Under the pieces are notes generated by a model. It worked only from the letters and a program-made list of their open reading frames with translations. It was not told where the DNA came from and searched no databases. Source: Streptomyces longispororuber (lineage in GTDB: Bacteria; Actinomycetota; Actinomycetes; Streptomycetales; Streptomycetaceae). From it: a DNA stretch of 64,000 bases. A program made the position numbers and the translations under genes. Below are positions 8,176-16,190 of this stretch, in pieces. The stretch lies in NCBI RefSeq assembly GCF_024448165.1, contig NZ_JAMOLN010000007.1, positions 1 to 64,000 on the forward strand. The letters are read 5' to 3'. How positions within the stretch are numbered: position 1 is the stretch's first letter; each line of letters opens with the position of its first letter.

Positions 8176-9969
8176 CTATCCTGCCTCTCCGTCCCGGGCC
8201 GTGCCGAACAGGGTCAGCGCGGTGCCGACGAGACCGATGTGGCTGAACGCCTGCGGGAAGTTGCCGAGCTGGCGCTCGCCCACCGGGTCGTACTCCTCGG
8301 CGAGCAGCCCCACGTCGTTGCCGAGGGCCACCAGCCGCTCGAACAGCTCGCGCGCCTCCTTCGTGCGGCCCGTCATGTGCAGCGCGTCCGCCAGCCAGAA
8401 CGAGCAGACGAGGAAGGCGCCCTCGCGCCCCGGCAGCCCGTCGACGACCGTCTCGTCCGAGCTGTAGCGGCGCAGGAAACCGTGGTGGGCCAGCTCCTCG
8501 CGGACCGCGTCGACCGTGCCGACGACCCGCGGGTCGTCCGGCGGCAGGAACCCCACGCGCGGAATGAGCAGCAGCGAGGCGTCGAGCTCCGTCGAGCCGT
8601 AGAACTGGGTGAAGGTGCCGCGCTCCGCGTCGAAGCCGCGCTCGCAGACGTCGCGGTGGACGTCGTCGCGCAGCTTGCGCAGCCGGTCGAGGTCGCCGGG
8701 CAGCCGCGGATCGTCCTCCAGGGCGCGCACGGTGCGGTCGACGGCGACCCACACCATCACCTTGGAGTGCACGAAGTGCCGGCGCGGCCCGCGCACCTCC
8801 CACAGGCCCTCGTCGGGCTCGCGCCAGGCGTCCGCCAGGAAGTCGAGCAGCGCCAACTGCAGCCGCCAGGCGTGCGGCTGGGCCTTGAGGCCGGACCGGC
8901 GGGCGAGGGCCAGGGAGTCCACGACCTCGCCGTACACGTCGAGCTGCAACTGCTGCACGGCATCGTTCCCGGTGCGTACGGGCCGGGAGCCGTGGTAGCC
9001 GGCCAGCCACGGCAGCTCGTGCTCGGGCAGGCGCCGCTCGCCCGCGAGCCCGTACATGATCTGCAGGTCGGCCGGGTCCCCGGCGGCGGCCCGCAGCAGC
9101 CAGTCGCGCCACGCCTCGGCCTCGTCCAGATAGCCGGCCGACACGAGGGCGCCGAGGGTGAGGGTGGAGTCGCGCAGCCAGCAGTAGCGGTAGTCCCAGT
9201 TCCGTACGCCGCCGATCTCCTCCGGCAGGGAGGACGTGGGGGCCGCCACGATGCCGCCGGTCGGCGCGAAGGTGAGGGCCTTGAGCGTGAGCAGGGAGCG
9301 TAGGACGGCCTCGCGGTGCGGGCCCTCGTAGCGGCACCGGTCGGACCACGCCCGCCAGTCCTCCAGGCTGTGCCGCAGCGCCTCGTGCGGGTCGACGAGC
9401 GGTGGGCGGTCCTCGTGCGAGGGGTGCCAGGTCAGGACGAACACGACCCGCTCGCCCTGTTCGACGGTGAACTCCGAGTGCGTGGAGAAGGACTCGCCCC
9501 AGGTGCGGACGGCGGGTTCGCTGCGCAGCCACACCGAGTCCGGGCCCGCGACGGCGACCCGGTGCCCGTCGGCGCGCCGCATCCACGGCACCACGGACCC
9601 GTAGTCGAAGCGCAGCCGCAGCGTGCCGCGCACGGTGACACGCCCGCTGAGCCCCTCGACGATGCGGACGACGTCCGGAGCGCGGTCGCGCTGCGGCATG
9701 AAGTCGGTGACCCGGACGCTGCCGTCGTCCGTCTCCCACTCGGTGTCGAGCACCAGGGAACCGGGCCGGTAGGCGCGGCGGGTGCAGTCGCCGGCGCCCA
9801 CGGGGGCGAGCCGCCAGTGCCCGTTCTCGTCGTCGCCGAGCAGCGCGGCGAAGCAGGCGGGCGAGTCGAACCGGGGCAGGCAGAGCCAGTCGACCGAACC
9901 GTCCCGTCCGACGAGCGCGGCGGTCTGGTGGTCACCGATGAGGGCGTAGTCCTCGATGGGGCGATGCAT
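8176..9969 (-). CDS. Glycoside hydrolase family 15 (glucoamylase/trehalase-like)
   Basis: A 597-residue cytosolic enzyme, no signal peptide. Start ATG 9969 (MHRPIEDYALIGDHQTAALV) matches family N-termini; longer starts add only low-complexity sequence. The N-terminal beta-sandwich (to about 240) is followed by the (alpha/alpha)6 barrel with the GH15 hallmark GGVRNWDYRYCWLRDSTLTL at about 263 and QLQLDVYGEVVDSL at about 330. Actinobacterial members of this length include trehalases, so the likely reaction is hydrolysis of an alpha-glucosidic bond in trehalose or a maltodextrin, but substrate cannot be read from motifs. It is probably cotranscribed with the SDR gene. Confidence 0.88.
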   Translation of the reverse strand: MHRPIEDYALIGDHQTAALVGRDGSVDWLCLPRFDSPACFAALLGDDENGHWRLAPVGAGDCTRRAYRPGSLVLDTEWETDDGSVRVTDFMPQRDRAPDVVRIVEGLSGRVTVRGTLRLRFDYGSVVPWMRRADGHRVAVAGPDSVWLRSEPAVRTWGESFSTHSEFTVEQGERVVFVLTWHPSHEDRPPLVDPHEALRHSLEDWRAWSDRCRYEGPHREAVLRSLLTLKALTFAPTGGIVAAPTSSLPEEIGGVRNWDYRYCWLRDSTLTLGALVSAGYLDEAEAWRDWLLRAAAGDPADLQIMYGLAGERRLPEHELPWLAGYHGSRPVRTGNDAVQQLQLDVYGEVVDSLALARRSGLKAQPHAWRLQLALLDFLADAWREPDEGLWEVRGPRRHFVHSKVMVWVAVDRTVRALEDDPRLPGDLDRLRKLRDDVHRDVCERGFDAERGTFTQFYGSTELDASLLLIPRVGFLPPDDPRVVGTVDAVREELAHHGFLRRYSSDETVVDGLPGREGAFLVCSFWLADALHMTGRTKEARELFERLVALGNDVGLLAEEYDPVGERQLGNFPQAFSHIGLVGTALTLFGTARDGEAG

Positions 9970-9981
9970 ACCGATCCGTAT

Positions 9982-10013
9982 GCCCCGGCAAGGGCGCGGG
10001 GAACTGCGCGGTC
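9982..10013. repeat. Streptomycete GC hairpin element, imperfect copy
   Basis: Contains GCCCCGGCAAGGGCGCGGGGAAC-like sequence, an imperfect copy of the element seen intact at 32992-33025 and partly at 39011-39035. It lies between the GH15 start (9969) and the SURF1 stop (10075), both on the minus strand, where it could end transcription of the SURF1 gene. Confidence 0.5.
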
Positions 10014-10074
10014 GACCACACGCAACCGGCACGAGCCGGCAGAGGTCTGCCAGGCGGACGAACGGGGCGCGGGC

Positions 10075-10893
10075 TCAGCCCACGGCGGCCGGCACCTCGT
10101 CCACGGCACCGGTCTCGTCCTTGCGCCGCCGGTCCCGCAGCTCCCGCCGCAGCAGGACCACCCACCCAACCGGCACCGCGGCGGCGAACAGCCACCACTG
10201 GTACGCGTACGCGAAGTTCAGCGCCGCGTCCTCCTTGCCGGGCCGGCCGATCAGCTCGGGGGTGTCGTTCCCGGAGTCGGGGGCGGTCTGCGCGATGTAC
10301 CCGCCGAGGACCTGCGCGTCCAGGCGCCGCGCCTGCTGCTCGCTGTCGATCAGCATGATCTGACGGTCGGGCAGGCCCTTGAGGTTCTTGATGCCGCTCG
10401 CCGCGGTCGTCTCGTCGGGCATCAGGCGCCCGGAGACCGTGATCTCGCCGCGGGGCGGCGCCGGGATCTTCGGGAAGGCGGTCTGGCTCGGGCCGTCGGC
10501 GGGGATCCAGCCCCGGTTGACCAGGAGGACCTTGCCGTCCTTCAGGACGAACGGCGTCAGGACGTGGTAGCCCACCGCGTCGTCGGAGTTGGTGCGGCGG
10601 CGGACGACGACCTCGTCGTCGGTGTCGAAGCGGCCCTGCGCGGTCACGGTGCGGTACCGCTCGCTGCTGGTGACGGTGTGCCCGGGGGAGGCCAGCTCCT
10701 CCACGGGCACAGGCTTCGCGCCGAGCGCGTCGGTGACCAGCTGGTTCCGTGCGGTGCGCTCGTCGTAGCGGTGCATCTGCCAGATGCCCAGCTTGATCAT
10801 CGTGGGGATGAGGACGAGGGCGACCAGCGTGAGGATCACCCACTGCCGGGTCAACAGGAAGCGGTACACCCCATGACGGTACAACTCCGTCAT
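10075..10893 (-). CDS. SURF1 family cytochrome oxidase assembly protein
   Basis: A 272-residue membrane protein. SURF1 proteins help insert heme A into aa3-type cytochrome c oxidase. Topology is the family standard: one helix near the N-terminus (VILTLVALVLIPTMIKLGIW, about 18-37), a roughly 190-residue outside domain containing LLVNRGWIPADG, and one helix near the C-terminus (YQWWLFAAAVPVGWVVLLRR). ATG 10893 is the family-like start, yet it lies inside a perfect inverted repeat and I see no clear Shine-Dalgarno, so translation may be controlled; an in-frame GTG eight codons on is an alternative. Confidence 0.88.
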   Translation of the reverse strand: MTELYRHGVYRFLLTRQWVILTLVALVLIPTMIKLGIWQMHRYDERTARNQLVTDALGAKPVPVEELASPGHTVTSSERYRTVTAQGRFDTDDEVVVRRRTNSDDAVGYHVLTPFVLKDGKVLLVNRGWIPADGPSQTAFPKIPAPPRGEITVSGRLMPDETTAASGIKNLKGLPDRQIMLIDSEQQARRLDAQVLGGYIAQTAPDSGNDTPELIGRPGKEDAALNFAYAYQWWLFAAAVPVGWVVLLRRELRDRRRKDETGAVDEVPAAVG

Positions 10894-10900
10894 GGGGTGT
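10866..10900 (-). promoter_or_regulatory. Perfect 14-bp inverted repeat enclosing the SURF1 start codon
   Basis: ACACCCCATGACGG at 10866-10879 and CCGTCATGGGGTGT at 10887-10900 are exact complements with a 7-nt spacer. In the mRNA the first arm contains the ATG at 10893-10891. Folding would hide the start. Further CACCCCATG words lie just upstream. It could instead be a DNA operator. Confidence 0.6.
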
Positions 10901-10960
10901 CATCCATGGGGTGCCATCAGGGGGTGCGCCCGCCCGCTGCGACGCGGCGCGGGGCGGGGC

Positions 10961-11194
10961 TCAGACCTTGTCGACGATGCCCACCTTCCCTTCCGCGCGG
11001 GAGCAGTGCGCCCCGCAGAACCAGTGCCCGTCGACCTCGACGCCCTGCCCGATGATGCGGCACCGGCAGTGCTCGCAGATGGGCGCCATGCGGTGGATGG
11101 CGCAGGAGAAGCAGTCGAAGACGTGCACCGCGCCCTGCGCGTGCACCTCGAAGGACATGCCGTAGTCGTTTCCGCAGACCTCGCAACGTGCCAT
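10961..11194 (-). CDS. Small zinc-ribbon protein
   Basis: A 77-residue protein beginning MARCEVCGNDYGMSFEV. The start at ATG 11194 is chosen over an upstream in-frame start because the CxxC-containing N-terminus is intact there. Cys/His pairs recur: CEVCG, DCFSCAIHRMAPICEHCRC, then HWFCGAHC, enough for two zinc sites. Similar proteins are conserved in streptomycetes with no known function. It is on the minus strand upstream of the SURF1 gene with a 67-bp gap, so cotranscription is possible. Confidence 0.75.
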   Translation of the reverse strand: MARCEVCGNDYGMSFEVHAQGAVHVFDCFSCAIHRMAPICEHCRCRIIGQGVEVDGHWFCGAHCSRAEGKVGIVDKV

Positions 11195-11322
11195 GCGCCA
11201 CAGGGTGGGCGCCGGGGCTCCGGGTGGCGAGCGGACGCGGGGCGAGTCGCCCCGCAATCACCCGACAATCACCCGTCTGTCCCTCCGGACGGCCCTCGGC
11301 CGTCCACGCCGCTCGTCCGCGC

Positions 11323-12315
11323 TCAGGCCTTCTCCGCGGGCGCCACGTCCTGCAGCAGCTGCCCGAACGCCGCCTCGTCCACCACCGGCGTCCCGAACTG
11401 CTTCGCCTTGACGGCCTTCGACGTGTACGAGTCCGGGTCGTTGGTCACGAGCAGGCTCGTCAGCCGCGACAGGCTCGTCGCCACGTGCAGCCCCGCCTCG
11501 ACGGCCCGGTCCTCCAGCAACTCCCGCTCCACGGACGTGTCCCCGGAGAACGCGACCCGCATGCCCTGCTTGAGCGGTTTGCCCGGTTCGTAACGGCCGG
11601 GGTTCGGATACGGGCAGGCGGACCGCTTGCGCGAGGGGCGCCAGGAGCCGGCCCCGCCGCCCCGGTACGAGGACTGCGGCTGGCGCGGCACCGCCCCGGA
11701 CGCGCCGTCGGTCCACTCGGTGAGCGGCCTGCACTCCAGGAGCGGCAGCCGGACGTTGCCCGCCGCGGCCGCGCGCAGGCTCGGGCGGAACGCCTCCGCG
11801 AGCACGCGCGCGTCGTCCAGCGCGTGGTGCGCGCGCTCCTGCACGACCCCGAAGTGCGCGGCGAGCGACTCCAGCTTGTGGTTGGGCAGCGGCAGGCCCA
11901 GCTCCTTGGAGAGCGCGATGGTGCACAGCCGCTGGCGGACCGGGGCGGTGCGCTGCGCGCGGGCGTACTCACGGGCGATCATCGACCAGTCGAAGACCGC
12001 GTTGTGCGCGACCAGGACGCGGCCGTCGAGGCGCGCGGCGAACTCCTCGGCGATCTCCGGGAACAGCGGCGCCCCTTTGAGGACGTCCGTCGTCAGGCCG
12101 TGGATCCACACCGGGCCGGGGTCGCGCTCCGGGTTGACCAGCGTGTACCAGTGGTCCTGGACCTCGCCCTGCGCGTCGAGCCGGTAGACGGCAGCGGAGA
12201 TTATCCGGTCGTCCCTGGAGAGGCCGGTGGTCTCCACGTCGACGACCGCGTATCCCTGGGGGTACGCGGTCGGCCAGGGGGCTGCGGACGCTGGCGTCGG
12301 GCGGTCTTCGAGCAT
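11323..12315 (-). CDS. DnaQ-type 3'-5' exonuclease with C-terminal BRCT domain
   Basis: A 330-residue protein. Residues about 22-185 form a DEDDh exonuclease: Exo I VVDVETTGLS (D and E ligands), Exo II VAHNAVFDWSMI, and Exo III with HHALDDARVLAEAF (H and D). The active site is therefore complete. Residues about 245-325 form a BRCT domain (GMRVAFSGDTSVERELLEDR, then TSLLVTNDPDSYTSKAVKA). Such fusions act in DNA proofreading or repair, the BRCT binding DNA ends or a partner. It is not the polymerase III epsilon subunit by context. It is a single-gene unit. Confidence 0.88.
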   Translation of the reverse strand: MLEDRPTPASAAPWPTAYPQGYAVVDVETTGLSRDDRIISAAVYRLDAQGEVQDHWYTLVNPERDPGPVWIHGLTTDVLKGAPLFPEIAEEFAARLDGRVLVAHNAVFDWSMIAREYARAQRTAPVRQRLCTIALSKELGLPLPNHKLESLAAHFGVVQERAHHALDDARVLAEAFRPSLRAAAAGNVRLPLLECRPLTEWTDGASGAVPRQPQSSYRGGGAGSWRPSRKRSACPYPNPGRYEPGKPLKQGMRVAFSGDTSVERELLEDRAVEAGLHVATSLSRLTSLLVTNDPDSYTSKAVKAKQFGTPVVDEAAFGQLLQDVAPAEKA

Positions 12316-12383
12316 GGTCCCTGAGGATACGGGCCGTCACTGACACTTCGGTCGCCGCCCGCCCCCTCGACCGCCCGTCCGGG

Positions 12384-13007
12384 TCAAGTACCCGGTTCCA
12401 GGAGTGACTTGACCAGCGCGCGCACGGACAGGGTGAAGAGCCGGTCGGGATCGACCGGTCCGGCGAGCGCGCGGGCCAGGGCCGCGTCGTCCTCGGCGGT
12501 CGCGGCGTCCCACAGCTCCTCCTCGCCCGGCCGCTGCACCGGGGCCCGCTCGCGATTCCGCTCGATCAGGACAAAACCGACGACCTGGAACTGCACCGCC
12601 CGGACGGCCTCGGCGGCGCGGGCGCCCCGCAGTCCGGCCGCGTGCACCTCGTGCACCAGGGCGCGCTGCGCGGGCAGGAACATCCGCTCGGTCAGGCCGC
12701 GCTCGTGCACCATCGCCACGAGATGCGGATGGGCGCGCAGTTGCCGGCGCAGCGCGCGGGCGACGGAGACGATCCGCTCGGCCGGGCCGGCGCCGCGCGC
12801 GCGGATCGCGCCGAGGTCGGCGACGGTGCGCTCCACGAGGGCGTCGAGCAGCGACTCGCGATTGCCGACGTGCCAGTAGATCGAGGTGACCGCCGTGCCC
12901 AGCTCGGCGGCGAGCTTGCGCATGGTCAGCGCCTCGGGGCCGTGCTGCTTGACCAGGTCCGCGGCGGTCGCGAGCACCTCGTCCCGGGTGAGCGGTGCGC
13001 GTGCCAT
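12384..13007 (-). CDS. TetR family repressor of the adjacent catabolic operon
   Basis: A 207-residue regulator. The start ATG 13007 (MARAPLTRDEVLATAADLVK) has GGGGGTGAGG just upstream. The N-terminal HTH includes KQHGPEALTMRKLAAELGTA and SIYWHVGNRESLLDALVERT, which is the standard TetR recognition helix. The C-terminal ligand domain (about 75-200) is all-helical. It is divergent from the acetoacetate decarboxylase-like gene at 13153 across 145 bp, so it very probably represses that operon and itself, with a pathway metabolite as the likely inducer. Confidence 0.88.
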   Translation of the reverse strand: MARAPLTRDEVLATAADLVKQHGPEALTMRKLAAELGTAVTSIYWHVGNRESLLDALVERTVADLGAIRARGAGPAERIVSVARALRRQLRAHPHLVAMVHERGLTERMFLPAQRALVHEVHAAGLRGARAAEAVRAVQFQVVGFVLIERNRERAPVQRPGEEELWDAATAEDDAALARALAGPVDPDRLFTLSVRALVKSLLEPGT

Positions 13008-13152
13008 CTTCCTCACCCCCTCGACGACCGGTCGCCGACTCCCGTACGTGCACGTGTCTTTACCCTTCATCGGCGTCGGTGTAACTGTGTTACAGGCGCC
13101 TCGCGAACGACCTCCTGAAAGCCATCACCGGTTTCGAGAAGGGCGGCACGAC

Positions 13153-13950
13153 ATGGCACGCGTACGGTACGGAGCGCGCACCGAGGCGGAGATCACCGCC
13201 GCGCGCACAGCGAGCAGCAAGCTCCCCGACATCTGGTCCACCGGCGTGGTCGCCGTGTGGGAGTCCGACCCGGACGCGGTGGCCGCGGTGCTCCCGCCGC
13301 CGCTCAAGCCCACCGCCCGCCCCCTGGTGCGGGCCAACATCAGCAAGGTCGACCTGCCGGGCTACCCGCTGGGCGCCGGGTCCGTGGCCGTCGCCGCCGA
13401 GCACGGGGGAGTGGCGGGCTGGTATCCGCTCGTCATGCCGATGACGCACGAGCGGGCCCTGATCGGCGGCCGCGAGGTCTTCGGCGAGCCCAAGAAGCTC
13501 GGCGAGGTCACCGTCGAGCGCGACGGTCTCGTGGTGCGGGCCGCGCTCGCCCGGCACGGCATCGCGTTCGTGGAGGTGCGCGGCGCGGTCAGCGGCAGCC
13601 TGCCGCTCCCCGAACCGACGCAGAAGACGGACTTCTACTTCAAGTTCCTGCCCGCCGTGGTCGGGTCGGGCTTCGACGCGGACCCGGTCCTCGTGCACTG
13701 CCTGCGCAACGAGAAGGTCAGGAAGCTGGAGGCGGTCACCGGCGACGTCGTCCTGCGCGAGTCGATGTACGACCCGGTCGCCGACCTGCCCGTGCGCACC
13801 CTGGTCGAGATCACCATCGGCGAGAAGACCACCGACCAGAAGGGCCGGGTCGCCGAGCGGGTCAGCGCCCAGGCCCTGCTCCCGTACATCCACCAGCGCT
13901 ACGACGACCCGCAGCAGATCCTCGACGGCCCGCCCGAGGGGAGCGTGTGA
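13153..13950 (+). CDS. Acetoacetate decarboxylase family protein
   Basis: A 265-residue protein starting at ATG 13153 (MARVRYGARTEAEI). It has the acetoacetate decarboxylase fold. The segment GGREVFGEPKKLGEVTVERD at about residues 102-121 carries the PKK motif whose first Lys forms the Schiff base in the true decarboxylase. Many actinobacterial relatives act on other beta-keto or cyclic substrates, so the exact reaction is uncertain. It is first in a four-gene operon with an SDR and two amidohydrolases (1-bp gap to the SDR), divergent from TetR. Confidence 0.85.
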   Translation: MARVRYGARTEAEITAARTASSKLPDIWSTGVVAVWESDPDAVAAVLPPPLKPTARPLVRANISKVDLPGYPLGAGSVAVAAEHGGVAGWYPLVMPMTHERALIGGREVFGEPKKLGEVTVERDGLVVRAALARHGIAFVEVRGAVSGSLPLPEPTQKTDFYFKFLPAVVGSGFDADPVLVHCLRNEKVRKLEAVTGDVVLRESMYDPVADLPVRTLVEITIGEKTTDQKGRVAERVSAQALLPYIHQRYDDPQQILDGPPEGSV

Positions 13951-13951
13951 C

Positions 13952-14836
13952 ATGGAGCTGACGGAGGGGCAGGTCGCCGTCGTCACCGGTGCGGCGAGCG
14001 GCATCGGGCTCGCGATGGCCCGGCGGTTCGCCGCCGGCGGCCTCAAGGTGGTCCTCGCCGACGTCGAGAAGGGCGCCCTGGAGGCCGCGGCCGCTGGGCT
14101 GCGGGCGGACGGGGCGACCGTGCACGCGCGCGTGGTCGACGTCGGCGAGCGCGAGCAGGTCATGGCGCTGGCCGAGGACACGTACGCGACGTTCGGCGCG
14201 TGCCACGTGCTGTGCAACAACGCGGGCGTCGGCTCGGGCGCCGAGGGCCGCATGTGGGAGCACGAACCCAACGACTGGAAGTGGGCGTTCGACGTCAACG
14301 TGTGGGGCGTCTTCCACGGCATCCAGGCGTTCGTGCCCCGCATGATCGCGGGCGGCGAGCCGGGCCACGTCGTCAACACGTCCTCCGGGGACGGCGGCAT
14401 CGCCCCGCTGCCGACGGCCTCCGTGTACGCGATCACGAAGGCGGCCGTGGTCACGATGACGGAGTCGCTGTACGCCCATCTGAAGGCGGAGCACGCGCGC
14501 GTGGGCGCCTCCGTCCTCTTCCCGGGCCCCCACATGCTGCGCACCGGCCTGTGGGAGTCGCACCGCAACCGGCCCGACCGGTTCGCCAAGGAGCGCCCCC
14601 GCAGGACGCCGTACCGCAGCCTCGACCAGTGGGAGGCCGCCATGAAGGCGGCGGGCAAGGAGGTCGAGTTCACGCCCGTGGAGCAGGTGGCCGAGCTCGT
14701 CGCCGACGGCATCGCCGCCGACCGGTTCTGGCTGCTCCCGGAGAGCGAGCACAGCGACCGGCAGATCAGGGCTCGCTCGCAGTCGATGCTGGACCGGGCG
14801 AACCCGGCGTACCTGGAGAGCTTCATCCTCGACTGA
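13952..14836 (+). CDS. SDR family oxidoreductase
   Basis: A 294-residue enzyme. It has the cofactor motif VVTGAASGIGLAMARRFA (residues about 10-27), the structural NNAG motif (LCNNAGVGSGAEG) and the catalytic SVYAITKAAV (YxxxK) with an upstream Ser in NTSSGDGG. It is therefore expected to be an active NAD(P)-dependent dehydrogenase or reductase. A C-terminal extension (about 230-294) is longer than in minimal SDRs. It lies one base after the decarboxylase-fold gene, so it is cotranscribed, and may make or use the keto substrate of its neighbours. Confidence 0.88.
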   Translation: MELTEGQVAVVTGAASGIGLAMARRFAAGGLKVVLADVEKGALEAAAAGLRADGATVHARVVDVGEREQVMALAEDTYATFGACHVLCNNAGVGSGAEGRMWEHEPNDWKWAFDVNVWGVFHGIQAFVPRMIAGGEPGHVVNTSSGDGGIAPLPTASVYAITKAAVVTMTESLYAHLKAEHARVGASVLFPGPHMLRTGLWESHRNRPDRFAKERPRRTPYRSLDQWEAAMKAAGKEVEFTPVEQVAELVADGIAADRFWLLPESEHSDRQIRARSQSMLDRANPAYLESFILD

Positions 14837-14850
14837 CCGGACCGGCTGGA

Positions 14851-14874
14851 CCGACCCGACCCGACCCGACCGAC
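14851..14874 (+). repeat. Short CCGAC tandem repeat
   Basis: Four exact CCGAC units at 14851-14870 and a partial fifth, in the 70-bp gap between the SDR and amidohydrolase genes. It is probably polymerase-slippage sequence without function. AGGAGGG at 14893-14899 then serves the next gene. Confidence 0.7.
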
Positions 14875-14906
14875 TCCACCGCCCCGACCGACAGGAGGGA
14901 CGCACG

Positions 14907-16190
14907 ATGAGCAACCAGGACCCGTACCTGATCATCTCCTCCGACTGCCACGCCGGACTCCCCACCGAGGAGTACCGGCCCTATCTGGACAGCCGGTTCC
15001 ACCGGGCCTTCGACCAGTTCCTCGGCGAGCGCGACGCGCGCCGCGAGGAGGCCACGCGGCTCGGCATCCGCAACGACGCCTTCGCCGCGAAGTGGTTCGC
15101 CGACAACGAGGAGGGACTGCGCGGCGGCTGGGACGCCGCGCAGCGCCTCAAGGAGCTCGACGGCGACGGCGTGGCCGCCGAGGTCGTCTTCCCCGACGCG
15201 GACGCCGTCGACAGCCGGACGGCCGCGCCCTTCGGCGTCGGCCTCGGCCTCTCCGGCGACCAGGACCCCGAGCTCGGCATGGCGGGCGCGCAGGCGCACA
15301 ACCGGTGGCTCGCGGAGTTCGTCGGGCAGAATCCCGAACGGCACTGCGGCGTCGCCCTCTTGCCGATCACCGCCGACCCGGACAAGGTCGTCGCAGAGGT
15401 GCACCGCGCCAAGGAGTCGGGGCTCGGCGCCCTGATGATCCCCTCCATGTGGGTCGACCACGACCCGTACCACGCGGCTCGCTACGACCCCGTGTGGGCG
15501 GCGGCGGCCGAGTGCGAGATGCCTGTGGTGACACATTCAGGAGCGGCGCCGCGCCACGAGTACGGCGACCATCTGGGCATCTACGTGAGCGAAGTGACGT
15601 GGTGGCCGGCGCGTCCGCTGTGGTTCCTGCTGTGGTCCGGGGTCTTCGAGCGGCACCCGGGACTGAAGTTCGGCGTCGCGGAGTCGGGCTGCTGGTGGCT
15701 GCCGAACCTGCTGTGGTTCATGGACCGCCTCTACCTGGGCGCCCACGGCGGCAAGAAGCTGTCCCCGTTCGCCGAGCTGAAGCGCCCGCCGCACGAGTAC
15801 CTCGACCGGCAGGTCTTCGTCTGCGCCACCAACACCAAGCGCCGCGAACTCGCCCAGCGCTACGAGATCGGCGTCGACAACATCCTGTGGGGCAGCGACT
15901 TCCCGCACCCCGAGGGCACCTGGCCCGACACACGCGCGTGGCTCGGCCGGACCTTCCACGACATCCCGGTCGCCGAGACCCGCCGCATGCTCGGCCTCGC
16001 CGCCGCCGAGGTGTTCGGCTTCGACACCGAGAAGCTGGCCCCGCTCGCCGCCCGGATCGGGCCGACCCCGGCCGACCTCGGGCAGGACGCCGACCAGAGC
16101 GCCGTCGAGGCGTCCTGGGCGCGCTCGCGCGAGGTGGGCCGGCACTGGCTGACCGACCACGACTTCCCGACGCTCGGGGTGACCCCATGA
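14907..16190 (+). CDS. Amidohydrolase family protein (Amidohydro_2 type), first copy
   Basis: A 427-residue TIM-barrel metal enzyme. It starts MSNQDPYLIISSDCHAGLPT, with DCH as the first metal-binding strand. VTHSGAAPRHEY supplies the barrel His. Near the C-terminus NILWGSDFPHPEGTWPDTRA gives the conserved Asp. Members of this family hydrolyse or decarboxylate ring-cleavage or aromatic acid products (ACMSD and gamma-resorcylate decarboxylase are the known examples). Start ATG 14907 follows AGGAGGG. The gene overlaps the next one by ATGA, and the next is its paralogue, so the two may form a heteromer or act in sequence. Confidence 0.87.
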   Translation: MSNQDPYLIISSDCHAGLPTEEYRPYLDSRFHRAFDQFLGERDARREEATRLGIRNDAFAAKWFADNEEGLRGGWDAAQRLKELDGDGVAAEVVFPDADAVDSRTAAPFGVGLGLSGDQDPELGMAGAQAHNRWLAEFVGQNPERHCGVALLPITADPDKVVAEVHRAKESGLGALMIPSMWVDHDPYHAARYDPVWAAAAECEMPVVTHSGAAPRHEYGDHLGIYVSEVTWWPARPLWFLLWSGVFERHPGLKFGVAESGCWWLPNLLWFMDRLYLGAHGGKKLSPFAELKRPPHEYLDRQVFVCATNTKRRELAQRYEIGVDNILWGSDFPHPEGTWPDTRAWLGRTFHDIPVAETRRMLGLAAAEVFGFDTEKLAPLAARIGPTPADLGQDADQSAVEASWARSREVGRHWLTDHDFPTLGVTP

